A stretch of DNA of 64,000 bases from Laetiporus sulphureus 93-53 (lineage: Eukaryota; Basidiomycota; Agaricomycetes; Polyporales; Laetiporaceae): the NCBI RefSeq assembly GCF_001632365.1, contig NW_024468510.1, positions 1,986,014 to 2,050,013 of the forward strand, read 5' to 3'. Positions 48,489 through 60,356 of this stretch are shown in pieces; positions within the stretch are counted from its first letter, which is position 1, and each line of letters opens with the position of its first letter. The position numbers and the translations under genes were made by a program. Below the pieces are notes generated by a model. It saw only the letters and a program-made list of their open reading frames with translations. It searched no databases and was not told the DNA's origin.

Positions 48489-50741
48489 CTAGTCCGCTTT
48501 CTTCCTCTTCGGCGACGGTGACAGCGACCGCCCCTCCCCCTTACGCGCCCGTTTCCCACCTGTGAAGTCCGCGGGCACCGCCGTGAAGTTATTGGGCGAC
48601 ACGCTGAACAGCCGCGCACCGGCGCTCTGCACCCGAGAAAACGTGCGTTTCGTTGGACGTGGCGCGAGCGCTGTATGTTCGAGCTCCGGAGTGAGCCTCA
48701 GGTCGTCCCAGAGGGTAGATGACGCAGGTCCGTCTGATATCGAAGGCAGCGTGGTTAAAAGTGCATTGTAGCCGGCTTGGATCAGGCCATGGAAGCTGCG
48801 GATCAAATTTAGCATCGGAACCATTCACCGCCGTTATAGTAAAGAGAATTTACCGCGAATCCCTTGTGTATATGCGCACTAGGACCTCGCCGAACACCGC
48901 AGGCATCAGCAACGAAATATCCCCGGGCTGCGCGCTCTGGCACTCTGACAACACTCCAATTGAGCGTTTTCTCATCCACAGAGAGATATCAATCAATACT
49001 CACTATTGGGATGCCGCTTCGAGTAGAACTTAACCGAATCCAGTGGGTTCTTATCCTGCATTCCATAATGCATCTTCGAGAAATCGACAATGACGTGGTC
49101 TAGCTGCAAGTCCTGCACTGCTGCTGCACTGTTATTCGCCTTGGCAGCCTCCACGATGCCCTTCGGCGTGAAGTGAGATCGGCAGATGTCGTAGTGTGCC
49201 CACTCGAAGACCTTGTAATCAACGAGCTTGTACAGGTCTCGCTTGTGGATCCGGTGCAAGATCGCCTTGGCGTTGTTCAGATCCTGTCATTGACTAGTCA
49301 GATAATATTTGAAATATTACTGGATTGGTCACTTACGGGATTGTCGGATGCCTCGATCGTTGCCCTGATGTCATCTGTCAAGTGTAGATACTTCTCAGGA
49401 TTGAAGATATCATTAGCAAAGTTCATATACGGCTCAGCAGCCATTAGCGCGTCAGTGAGCATGTACTCGATGGCCCTTGCTGTAGCTCGCGGTCAGCTAA
49501 GGCAAGAAGGTGGGAGAATCAGCCATACCAGTCTTATGATTATAGATACGCTTATGTAGGCTAAACCTAGTATAGCACGGTTCGTATATCTGGTTGGCAT
49601 CCTTGATATCGTAGCAGATCTCGTCGTCGATGACCCGCGCTGAATGTATTAATCTAGAGGCAGGACGATATAAATCAAGAGCGGGCTACCATGATTATCC
49701 TCACCTAGTCAGCGAGAGGTTTCCCTTCACATCGATGGCGTGCGTATCGCGGCCGATATAGTCGAACCTAAAAAGTGGTCATTGGATGAAATGGTGAACG
49801 CAGAGAACAGCCCCTGCTTACTTGTCGACGTCGAGCCCGTTGCGCTTGTTTGCAACGATGTCAAACAGAAACCGCTTCTCTTCTTGCCCTCTGCACAACA
49901 TCAGTGGTTCACCATCAATGGCAGCATCTCCACATACATGCACTTTGACGGGTCCCCTAAGATGAGCGCCTTAATGAAGGACGCATCGCGCTCCTCAAGT
50001 TCGAGCTCGTTGTCCTTCAACAACGCGTCAAACATCATGTCCGATGCGTCTTCGTGTCTCCACTTCACATTTGGCCTGCATCACAAGATTACCAACGCAA
50101 TCCCCCTGTGGCACTTGATGGAGACCACTGACAATGCACGGGGAATGAACAATCCGTCCCAGACGTGGCTCCAGGGCCCATGCCCGAGATCATGGCATAG
50201 TCCTGCAATCGTGACACACTTGATGTCCCGGCGGGTGATGTCCAGCTCTGGCTGTGCTTTCTGCAGGTGCTCCGCCATGAGCTGGCATAGATACGCAACG
50301 CCTACCGTTCATACCAGGTGAAAAATCCATATATGAGCGAAGGGGGCAGAGATATGGGAATAAGATGAGTAGGTGGAGGGACGTACCCAGACTATGCTCG
50401 AAGCGGTTGTGCGACGCACCGGGCCAAACATAGTAGGATGTTCCCAGTTGCTTAATGTTCCGCAGGCGTTGGAACTGAGGTCTGCTCGTCGTCTGGAAGG
50501 TAAACAAATGGGCTCAGACGCGTCAAGGACTCACGTATCAATGATCGCACATATCTCCGTGCTGAACGGCACTTAGCACATTCGCCCTGCATGAGTATCA
50601 ATGACACGCTTGCGGCAAGCACTGGAGCTCACTATAGTCATGCACCGGGTCTTTGAACCTACGAATTTCGCCCATGGCTGGTGAGACGTGAGGGCGATGC
50701 TGCAGCGGGATGACCTCGTCCTCGCTATGCATGAGCCTCAT
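48489..50741 (-). CDS. SAMHD1-type HD-domain dNTP triphosphohydrolase, 541 aa
   Basis: Twelve exons: 50741-50633, 50571-50535, 50481-50387, 50301-50133, 50075-49938, 49890-49822, 49767-49705, 49653-49529, 49479-49337, 49283-49004, 48944-48854, 48795-48489. Introns are 47-85 bp and all phases agree. The protein begins with [12 protein letters not shown] and [16 protein letters not shown]. It keeps the HD metal site: His78 in HNRFEHSLG, His117-Asp118 in [11 protein letters not shown], and Asp213 in the GRDTHAID region that matches the human Asp311 position. [10 protein letters not shown] and the [14 protein letters not shown] helix follow. Family members hydrolyse dNTPs to nucleosides and triphosphate, setting nucleotide pools. 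There is no SAM domain, since only about 20 residues precede the HD core. The last 60 residues are basic with [10 protein letters not shown] at the very end, which could be a nuclear localisation signal (inference). Confidence 0.93.
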
Positions 50742-51286
50742 GGCTGCCTTGCTGCTTGTACTTGTACTAGGATAAGATCACGAGGCTTCACCGCGTAAAG
50801 TCCGTCCACGAGGCTGGGGAAGTCGCTAGAACTGAAAGAAGCAGATTGAGATGGCTGGATGAGTGCACAACTGCGGTCCTCCCACGAGTTTACCCAATTT
50901 GGCAAAAACGCGGTCAGCATTGAAGGCTGGAGCGCGACGCGACGCGTTATGTAACGCCAGCTAGTACGCGTCTCCCAGCAAGTACTGATTAATTCTGTTT
51001 TCAATGCACATCTGGTGATGCAGCGATAAAGATGGCCTCGTCGATCGCTGAACAGGCTTTTCAACCCACACATGATACATCATATTCAACGTGGTGCAAC
51101 TTGCGTTGTCAACTTGTACGGCCTGTCCTGATTGCAACGAGGATCTTCGCGGCTATCATGCCCTCAGAATTGGCATACAAGAGTTCACTGCGATGCCCTG
51201 GATCTCAGATATGTATGTAGTCATTCATGAGATACACAAGCACGTCAAGGTATCGTGTACCGCCATGTAAGTGTTCTGAACCCTGC
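50742..51286. other. Intergenic, HD gene promoter side
   Basis: The frame 50,738-51,073 has no family resemblance and overlaps the probable promoter. Nothing else supported. Confidence 0.5.
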
Positions 51287-53767
51287 CTACTTTGCTAGTA
51301 CAATCTGGTCTTCAACCATCACCGAAGGGGTGTCCCTGAGTCCCATGAGATACTGCATAATCTGTAAATGCAGCCTACAATACGTCAAATCAATCATGGG
51401 TTGCACGTTATATCGGCTTGCAAGTATCAACTCACCGCTGGAGAAAATTCAGGGACCCTGAGATTTGACGGCATCAGAGCTGGACACCGGCCATGTAGGA
51501 AATTGGGACGCTTACATGTGACCAGCTAGTTCAACCTCAAAGTACGTCAGGCCACGCTCTGAATGCACACTTCCGAGGGAGCCCACTCCGTCGATGATGA
51601 AGCTATCACTTGCGATGGGTGTCTGGAAACCCTGTGCCCCGTTCCCTGTTGATACACAAGTGATAAATTGTTTCAAGGCATGGATGTACGGTGACTTACA
51701 CGTCATACTAATTTCAAGCGATAGAGAATATGTTAGCCTATGCTTTCACATTTCTGAGCTTTATGGACACACTTCTGAATCATGATTCTCGTTCTGCAAT
51801 CAATCCGATTGCCCGACATCAGCTCGGGCGTCCATACAAGCATCAGGAGACCTACCCCTCCGCGATCAGTACAAAGTCTGCTAACCCGTGAACGATAACT
51901 GCCCGTTCGCTCTTCTCGATGACGTTCGGCAGAACAGTAAATGCAGGCGGTAGGCTATTGTCACCATTCGGAAAGACGTTGATGTCCGAGCATTCTGCCC
52001 AGTCAACGTCTCCGGGGGCATGGATGTGCTCCTTTACATCCACGCGGTTGAAGTAGAGAGGCGAGACTTGAGTTTGCGGGAAAGAGCCCCTGCAGAATTT
52101 GGAGAATGAGAGAACATGCATGTCATTAAGGAAGAACTCACGGAAAGCCAAGTACGTCCCATAAGATTGGCCACTAGAAACCCGATGTGTCACTATATGC
52201 TCTTTTAAAGTGCACTGATTGTCACTCACAGTATCGAATATCCTATATATGTTGAATGCAGGGTTCATCAGAAGGGCAGCATTGAATATTGCGTCCCATA
52301 CGTCACAGCCCTCGTCGGCTTCGATGGATATGCCTGGGAGCGGCAGGAGACCTGCCGGGGGGTATGTGACGTATGTCTCGTAGTAATCAGTATAGTTGCA
52401 GCGTTCGGCCGTCGCGTCAAGGAACTCCATGAACGAAGTGCTACGAAGCACGAATTCAATTAGTAAGAAGAGGTGCGCATACAGGAAGATGTACTGGAAG
52501 GCAAAAACATTCTCGTATTTATGTACGAAGTTAACAGCAGGAATCTGCTCTTGAACTACATCCCAGGATACAGAAGCTGCATAGATTATCAAGCATAACC
52601 CGTCGGTCGAAGCCTCTGGATATGGACTTACGATCAGAAATCCAGAATCCTTTGAGGGTCAAGTTCAGTGCACGAGGATTCTCATAATTGTAATTTGCAA
52701 GATCTTCTCCCAGTGAACGCTAGCGCGGTACCAAGAAACACACTGGACTCACAAGGAACATAGATTCCGGCGTACTGCAAATAGTCGGTCCGCTTCGTGA
52801 ACTGAAATTATGAGGAAATCACTGACGCTTTCTCCGGTTACATAGAAGTTCTTTCCCTGCAGTTCCTCAAATACTTCCAGGAACTGTTGGAAGAAACCGA
52901 CGAGTTGCGCTGCGACATCATCCTCATTCTGCAGGCGTCGACATGAATTTTTAGCTCTGTTTGATGCTTTCAACGATTTTCACGTTTGCGTACCTGTACG
53001 CTCGGCTCGCCTTGAGAGAACCCTGTCCCGACCGGCTGGTCGACATATAGGATACTCGATAGATTGGTCCAGCTGTATGGGTTGGGAGTGGGTTTGGCCT
53101 GTCCGTGTGACCAGCTAAATGGCTGCGATACGAGTGCCGCGTTCAGCCACAGGTAGCGACCGCGTGGCATCAATCAACACTCACTCCGTTCTCTTGCAAC
53201 AGCCCCTCCATCGCCGAACACCCAGGGCCTCCATTCGTCCTAGCCACCGAAAAGGCTTTGATATAGCAGAGAAAGACACGTAGTGCAAGCTCGCCAGAAT
53301 ATCAGGTCATCGAGGCTACCTTGCGGTGCAGGAGGAAAGAACCAGAAGAACAGCTGGAATCACGACGTATCAGTCTGGCGGTGGCCTCATCATGAACCAA
53401 AGTGAACCTGTCTGGTTTCGTCGATGGCATTGCTGATAGGAAGCAGACCAGCCCAACTAGGACCAACGTCGAAATCTACGAGCGGGATGTTCGCGCCGTC
53501 CACGTAGAACTCTGTGGAATATCCAGCAGTCCGGATCACGACCTTTTACACATTTTTACCTGAAGCGCGCGGGTTATTGAAGGTGATGTTCTTGACGGTG
53601 TCCGGACCACCACTATGCAGGCGCTCCGGGAGCCATCTCTGCGCCGCTTCCTGCTGCTTCGCTTGGAGGACCTGGTTCGAGATCCGTCGAGCAGAAACTG
53701 CTGTGCTCCCCACCGTAGAAAGCACAAACAGGGAAAAAGTTGCTCGTCGAAACGCATGCGGCATCAT
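51287..53767 (-). CDS. Secreted serine carboxypeptidase (S10), copy 1, 521 aa
   Basis: Seventeen exons: 53767-53560, 53511-53408, 53353-53295, 53239-53185, 53122-52994, 52928-52827, 52774-52753, 52703-52632, 52576-52495, 52440-52230, 52173-52142, 52089-51856, 51793-51773, 51707-51700, 51645-51516, 51457-51436, 51361-51287. The start MMPHAFRR leads a hydrophobic signal peptide. The protein carries [18 protein letters not shown], the nucleophile motif GESYAG (Ser219, with intron 6 falling right after the Ser codon), Asp430 in HGLADFVL and His489 in LAGHMVP, so the catalytic triad is complete. It should cleave C-terminal residues from peptides in the vacuole or outside the cell. Intron 3 starts GC instead of GT. 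The last intron seems to use an acceptor 13 bases downstream because a base is inserted, dropping an AAFQ segment and giving a different C-terminus from copy 2. Confidence 0.9.
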
Positions 53768-54466
53768 CGCGCTATCACAAGGCTGATACAACAGGAATGT
53801 AAGTATGCACATGCGAGTGCAGTCGCACATTATATTCTTGAGGTTGCATCCCACATGGGCCTACCGGATAATCAATGAGGCTTCCCCGTTTCTTGAGAAA
53901 GCACACTTCCGGCATCCCGCAGCAGGTGGGCACTGTTGCCTTGTATCGGAATGCAACTATGGCAGGCTGCGGATGCATACGGCCAGAAGCTCTTGGCGAC
54001 CCCGAGTGCCATTCTTTCGATATGTGGGAAAAATTTGCGATGCATGACTTTCATCCTCAGGTATCTAGTGTATGTAATTGTGCGACTGGCATCTGCTGCT
54101 GTACTGAAGGACGATCTTCCACCTTGACGAAGTCTGCCATATTCGTTTCGACAACGCCCACATCAGGGTCCGTGCAACTCTTCTCGAGGTGGATACTGCA
54201 TGCTATCAAGTGTTCTAACGCATCGGTATCTAAGGCGGTAACGGACAGTCAGCCACCCGCAAGATTCCTTTCTCATCGTATCAAAGTTCGGAATGCTGGA
54301 CGTGCCGGCATCGCAGTAGTAAGTTCTATCGCCTTGCGTAATCAATTTAGAAGTTCTCACACCAGAAGTTTGTCATCATCTGGTGATTGTTCGAGACGCC
54401 AAAGGCACATTTTCCATTCTATTTTTACGAACTGCTCACAGAGATGCTATTCATTGCGCGTGGCCC
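53768..54466. other. Spacer between the tandem carboxypeptidases
   Basis: 699 bp with no frame resembling a protein. It should contain the promoter of copy 1 and the 3' end of copy 2. Confidence 0.5.
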
Positions 54467-56958
54467 TCAGTAGGGATCGTCCCTGAATCCCATCAGATAC
54501 TCCATGATCTGGAATGCGGCCTAAAAAGACGGAGCAACAGGTCGGAATCCTGGAACCAGTCTGCATGACTAAATGGTTACTTACCACAGGAGAAAATTGT
54601 GGCACCCTAAGATTGAAGATGATGAGCATGCGCCACGCAAGGAATGACATTTCCGTCATGATGGTGACTCACATGTGCCCGCTCAGGTCAACTTCATAGT
54701 AAGCAAGTCCTCGCTCGTAGTGTGCGTTTCCGAGAGCGCCGATTCCATCAACGATGAAGCTGTCATTCTCAATGGGGCTTTGGAACCCTTGCAGACCGTT
54801 CCCTGCAAAGATAGTCTCAGCATGGTGAATCTATCGCTCGGTCCGTGTCGACACTTACAAGTCATACTGCCACGTTGAGTGTGAGCCCGTTGGCGATTAA
54901 ATACTGATATGGATGGTGATAAAACTAGGACAGCTCACTTTTGGATTGCGATTCTTGCCCTATGCGGCGGTGTTAACGACAAAGTACGGTTGTGCCTAGC
55001 TCGAATACTCACCCTTGTGACAGCAACACGAAGTCCGCCAAACCGTGGACAATCACTGCCCGCTCGCTCTTCTCAATCACGCTCGGCAGGACGGTGAACA
55101 CAGGCGGGAGACTTGCATCGCCATTCGGGAAGACGTTGATGTTCGAACATTCTGTCCAGTTAACCCACATCGGAGCGTGGATGTGGGCCTTGACGTCATC
55201 GCGATTGAAGTATATCGGTGTTTGAGTTTGTGGGAAAGAGCCTCTGTTCAAAAATGGTATCATCAACCAACAGCTGACGTTGTTTGAAGACCCACGGGAA
55301 GCCGAGCACATCCCACAGAATAGGATACTGATGATCCCAGCAGCTTTAAGTCGAGAGACCCACCAACTGATAGAGGTCACTCCACTCACAGTGTCAAAGA
55401 TCCGATAGACGTTAAAGGCTGGATTCACGATCAACGCAGCGTAAAAGATCGCATCCCAGACATCACAGCCGGGATCAAACTCGACAGAACTGCCAGGAAG
55501 TGGCAGTTGACCTGCGGGCGGGTAGGTCACATACTTCTCATAGTAACCCGTGTAATTGCATGCAGCAGCCGTGGCATCCAGCTCAGCCATGAAGGTCTCA
55601 CTGTAGTCAATATTTAGCAACAGATGATAACCGACAGGCAATTTGGAGGCATATACTTGAGGGAGAATACGTTCAGGTAGCTGTGAACAAAGTCGACAGC
55701 GGGGATCTCCTCTTGTACGACATCCCAGGAGATCAGAGCTAGAGAACGCGGATCAACGGCGCGTTTTAGGACCGAGGAAAGTCTGCGCACGATCAGAGAT
55801 CCAGAAGCCCTTCAGCGATAGATCCAAGAGATCAGGGTTCTCGTATATGTAATTGGCGGTGTCTTTTCATTCGGGATCAGTATCGACACGACATCTCGTC
55901 GAAGGTTCGGCAACTGACACGGGATGTACATTCCAGCATACTAACTTGTCGTCAGTCTGCAGGCATGTGATCATGATGATGCGGGGATCTCACTCACGCT
56001 TTCCCCCGTCAGGTATAGATTTTTGCCTTTCAGTTCCGAAAACACTTCAAAGAATTGCTGAAGGAAGCCAACCAGCTGTTCCGCGAGTTCGTCTTCATTC
56101 TACAATCACGTTAAAAGCAACGTCAGCCTTGGCAGTTTCAGACGAACCTGCAAGCATCGCATCCCATACCTGAATGTTCGGCACTCCTAAGGAGAAGCCA
56201 GTACCCACGGGCTGCTCGACGTAGAGGATGCTGGACAGGTTCGTCCAGCTTTGCTCATTAACAGTTGGATGCGCCTGCCCCCAGGACCAAGTGAAAGGCT
56301 GCATGTTCTCTTCGTATCACGCATGGTCTCATAGTGCCATCATCCTCCGCACTTACCCCGTTTTCCTGCAAGGAGCCTTCAAGTGAAGAGCATCCCGGGC
56401 CTCCGTTTGTCCTGGTCAAGCCACATGTATGCACCTGCACCAACAGAAATACTGGCGACAGGAGGTCACTCACCAGAATATCAGGTCGTCTAGGCTGCCT
56501 TCGGGGCCAGGAGGGAAAAACCAGAAGAACAGCTGTACATTCGGCGGCCGTATGTACGCCCATCACGTAAGATCATGCAGAGTGCTGGCTGACCTGTCTA
56601 GTCTCATTGGCATCGCTGCTAATGGGAAGCAGTCCTGCCCAACTAGGACCAACATCGAAAAGCACCAGAGGAATATTAGCGCCATCCACATAGAATTCTG
56701 GCTCAAGCGCGGTCTCTGAGCTGATAACTACAAGGACAGCATATTTCACCTACCTGAAGCTCGGGGATTAGCGAATGTTATGTTCTGGACGCCTCCAGAT
56801 CCATTTGCACGTCTTGTCGGCACCCAGCTCTTCGCTGCCTCTTGCTGGTGTGCGCGGAGCCCGTCCTTCGTCATCAGCTTTCGGGCAGCAACCCCCGCGT
56901 TCCCAATTGCGAGTAGGATAATATACAGGAGCGTCGCCTGACAGAGCCGGGGAAACAT
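54467..56958 (-). CDS. Secreted serine carboxypeptidase (S10), copy 2, 512 aa
   Basis: Seventeen exons: 56958-56754, 56697-56594, 56532-56474, 56411-56357, 56298-56170, 56099-55998, 55940-55919, 55862-55791, 55738-55657, 55600-55390, 55327-55296, 55243-55013, 54959-54939, 54866-54859, 54802-54673, 54606-54585, 54520-54467. All are GT-AG. Signal peptide MFPRLCQATLLYIILLA, then [18 protein letters not shown] (Ser218), Asp428 in HGLADFVL and His487 in LSGHMVP. The exon lengths match copy 1 exactly except in exons 1, 12 and 17, which is strong evidence of tandem duplication. It ends AAFQIMEYLMG...DDPY, the usual family end, so copy 2 is the better-preserved version. Expected role as for copy 1: broad C-terminal peptide trimming. 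A vacuolar CPY-type role cannot be separated from an extracellular one by sequence alone. Confidence 0.94.
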
Positions 56959-57473
56959 GCTTCGTACGTCTACCTTTGGAAGGATGAAGCGAGCGGGCTA
57001 TGTCCTAGCACCAGGGGCGGCCGTCTCTCGGAGGGCAGACTTATATGTGAATGGTGGGTGCTGATCCAAGCCGCATTACGAAGTGTGATATTCATAGCAG
57101 GTCCAATCCGATCTCAAGACACTTGTGGGAGGCCTGAACAATCGCTTCTGAATGCATGTGGGCATAGATCTTCTTCAGCATCCGATGTGAATGGTCTTAT
57201 CACCGAAAAATTGCGTTGCAGGTGCCTCATACGAATGCAAGCGTCCTAGTAAATCGAGACAAATGCCATACATGGACGGGTGATCCGATGGACCATCGGA
57301 GGTTTGTGCAAGAGCGCGAGATAATAGCATACCTCGGCAAGCGGGATATTCGTAGGTATAATTGTCTACACATGTTGTCCCATGTTACTTTGCACTGTAT
57401 AACGATGCTGTGCGCACATACATCCGCGATCCGTCTAGATGCCACAATATATTACAACGCCCCTCGTCCCCGC
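56959..57473. other. Intergenic, carboxypeptidase copy 2 promoter
   Basis: 515 bp between the start of copy 2 and the 3' end of the PLP synthase gene. No supported frame. Confidence 0.5.
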
Positions 57474-58415
57474 CTATGACAGGGACGACAGCACGCATTC
57501 CCGTACAAAGTACTCATGGAAACGGTCGTCTTTCGTGAGCTCGGGATGGAAGCTTGTGAGGAGATGGCGGCCCTGCCGAAGTGCGACGATCGTGCGCGGG
57601 TCGCGTGGGTCAGTGTCGTCCTCGTCGGAAGGAACGATCGTCTGTGAGTGCGGTAGTAGAGAGGTAGATATGCGGGAGATGATCTGCATGGGCGGGTCGG
57701 TTGGGGACGGATTGAGTGATAGGACGACCTAAGGGGCTGTGAGACAATGCAACGAGACGAGAGCGCACTTGACTTACGGGAGCGCGAATGAAGACGCCAT
57801 GGAATGGCCGATCAGGATCGCGCAGACTCTCCACCTCTAGTGGTGCCTCAAAGGACTCTACCTACTCATATGGAGTCGTAAGGGCCATTAGAAGCACGAG
57901 GAAAGGGGGGTGCGAACGCACCTGGGATCCCCAGCCATTTCTACACACAGTGACAGACATGCCTCCCAGCAGCTCCTGACCGCCCTTCTTCGTCCCCTCC
58001 GCCGCCTGGGCAAGCAAGATAGCACCTGCGCATGTGCCCCACACCGGCTTCTTCTTCACGAACTCCCGCAGCGGGCCCAGAAGGCCAGCTAACCGCGCAA
58101 GGAGTGCAATCGTGGTCGACTCTATCAGTCACACGACATTGTCAGTATCTTGCGTTCCGATGGCCATCTGCGACACATTCACTCACCTCCACCTGGAATG
58201 ATGAGTGCATCACACCTTGCGAGATCCTCAGAGGTCCTCACCAGCACGATGACAATATGTCTCTTCAGCGAGAGCTTCTGCAGCATCACCTGATGCTCTG
58301 CGAATGCACCCTGCATAGCTACACCATGACGTTGGCATTAGACCATAGCAATAGCAAAATACCACATACCGAGAATGCCGATGGCGACATCCAGTGAATT
58401 TTCGGTCTGCTGCAT
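57474..58415 (-). CDS. PDX2: Pyridoxal-phosphate synthase glutaminase subunit (PDX2/SNO, PdxT), 238 aa
   Basis: Five exons: 58415-58370, 58318-58187, 58121-57922, 57861-57778, 57728-57474. Introns are 49-65 bp and all junctions are in frame. The protein is a class I glutamine amidotransferase of normal PdxT length. It has MQGAFAEH near the N-terminus, PGGEST (residues about 57-62; exon 2 ends inside it), the nucleophile Cys90 in [22 protein letters not shown], and the His215-x-Glu217 pair in HPEL. It hydrolyses glutamine and channels ammonia to the PDX1/PdxS subunit, which makes PLP from ribose 5-phosphate and glyceraldehyde 3-phosphate in the cytosol. The PDX1 partner is not in the window. 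A short loop rich in Asp ([12 protein letters not shown], about 180-191) is an insertion typical of eukaryotic versions (inference). Confidence 0.94.
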
Positions 58416-60356
58416 TGCGATACGGTGACGGTGGGATACGAAAACCAGCGATAACTCTTCGAGTCATTTTTAGTGCACTTCCTTGTATGGTCAGCTAGGT
58501 GGCGTCGACTGGAAACTGCGCCTTGACTCTTTCTCGCTGACGGGGAGGCGAGCAAGGGATTATGCGTGTGGACATTGTTATGAGGTATGTTCAAAGCTAT
58601 TTTGATGTGGGTTGTGGCCGGCACGAACGCTTGGCGGGCTCATTCGCCGCCGGGCGCTCTAATTTCACCAATCTCACCAAGAAACGAGTAGCAAGACGAC
58701 ACGCACCATATTTTGCATCGAAAACGCTTTCATTTAGTCTATTCGTGATTTCGAGAGGAAGTCTGTCTTCAACTCATGCGGCGGCGAAATGCAAAAGGGA
58801 TCCTGAATAGCCTTCTAACGGGACGTGTTCGGCCGTCAAAAAATTCTATCAGGCTCTCAACAAGCAAACACAAACTCCATTCAATGCTATAACTGTATCT
58901 CTGTGGTATTTTTCGCTTATGAAAGTCTTTCGACATCATGATAGCAGACATCTAATTAACCGACACTGATAACAGCCGGGACAGGGTAGCCTGCTCGGAT
59001 GAAAATTCTTCTGGATGGGCAGACGATATTCCAGAACGAAGAGCGGGTCCTTTTTTAGATTATCACCTTCGGAGGCCCTCGCGGGCCCTATGATTCACTT
59101 CGCACGGACAAGGGGCGTGCAACAAATATGTTGGATCGATCCGATAGAAGAAATCTGAAGAAGGTGCTCTTTGCCTCGTTCGTCGCATTTCAGACGCACT
59201 CGGGACTCAGATTTTGAGCTGCTCGAGGCAATTTCAGCGCAAACCAGGAGGAAAGCGGATTGTGGCCGCTCAGGGTGAGGCAACATAACCCACGGTACCG
59301 TAACTTACTATGGAGTCGCAATCCAAGCAAGGGCTAACACACAGCGATAAAATACTGCAGGGTATCCAGATCTGAGTGTACTTATTGGAGTTACTGAATA
59401 GCTTCGAACGGCCTGTTCCAGTCTCTCCATTCTGGCTGATTGGTTCTTAAAAAGCCGTTGATGACACCTGGCATAGCTGTGTGCGGCGCACACACTGAAG
59501 ACATTAGCGAGTGACCTTGTCAACGCGGAGCGCAAGGACATTGCCGCAGTCTAAAAATTAATCACGCATCCATGATCTTTTACGTTTGTCGTTTCGTTAC
59601 GTTCCGAGGAGGCCTTTGTCCAGTATTCAGTATAAGTAGAGCTGCTGCAAGAATGAAAATAATCAGCAGTGCTTTCCGTTTCACCGACGAGTGTTGCTCG
59701 AAGGGCGGAAAGCAAGGCCAGCACTTGAGCGAGCGTCCGGTGCTTCAGCGACAATTAGAACCGATACAACGCGGCGCGACGGTTGTGGTGGGCAGTGCGT
59801 AGCTATATGTGACATTGAACCAATGACGACATTGAAGTTGCTATGATGTCGACGTATTTGAGTGAACAGACGAACAGTGTAGTTTCCCATCTTGATGTTG
59901 TAAGATTCAAAGAGTTCGACTACCTCAGTAGTTTCTCCGAGCGTTCAACCTTAGAAGAGTCCTCAAAGGTCCCTAAGTCCCACATCAATCAGTGAAACAA
60001 ATGACTGACTCATGACTTCACTGCTTTGCCTTGCGAAAATGAAGCTTAAGTTAGCACGGACCTCCCATGGTCGGGTATTCACTCCAAATCCCACTCATCG
60101 CTATGCAACGATTTGACATATTGTAGACGAGACGTAGACACTGACATGCACTGGGTGCGCCTCAGAATCTGTACGCGACGAACGCACGAGGTGGAAACAC
60201 AGTTTTCACATTCAGCAGCATTTTGGCCGCTGCGATACAATATTTCCCGACACTCAGGACTAGGACCATGCTCAACCTGCATATCACGATATGATAAGTG
60301 CACTCGTACAAACGGTGAAGCACGCATCGTAGTGATCTAACTAGTCCGACAATGAA
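58416..60356. other. 1.9-kb gene-free interval
   Basis: This is by far the longest gap in the gene compartment. The ORFs here (for example 58,562-58,810, 59,551-59,890, 60,079-60,340) show no family, no codon pattern like the neighbours and no plausible splice chain. No tRNA A/B box pair was seen. It could hold an unrecognised small or noncoding gene. Confidence 0.45.

Noticed and set aside
50738..51073. An extra N-terminal exon for the HD-domain gene
   Set aside because: The frame has no family resemblance, and the ATG at 50,741 gives a complete HD protein with consistent phases.
53768..53854. An upstream start for carboxypeptidase copy 1 (30 residues longer)
   Set aside because: The longer N-terminus has no match in copy 2 and would bury the signal peptide; start at 53,767 chosen.
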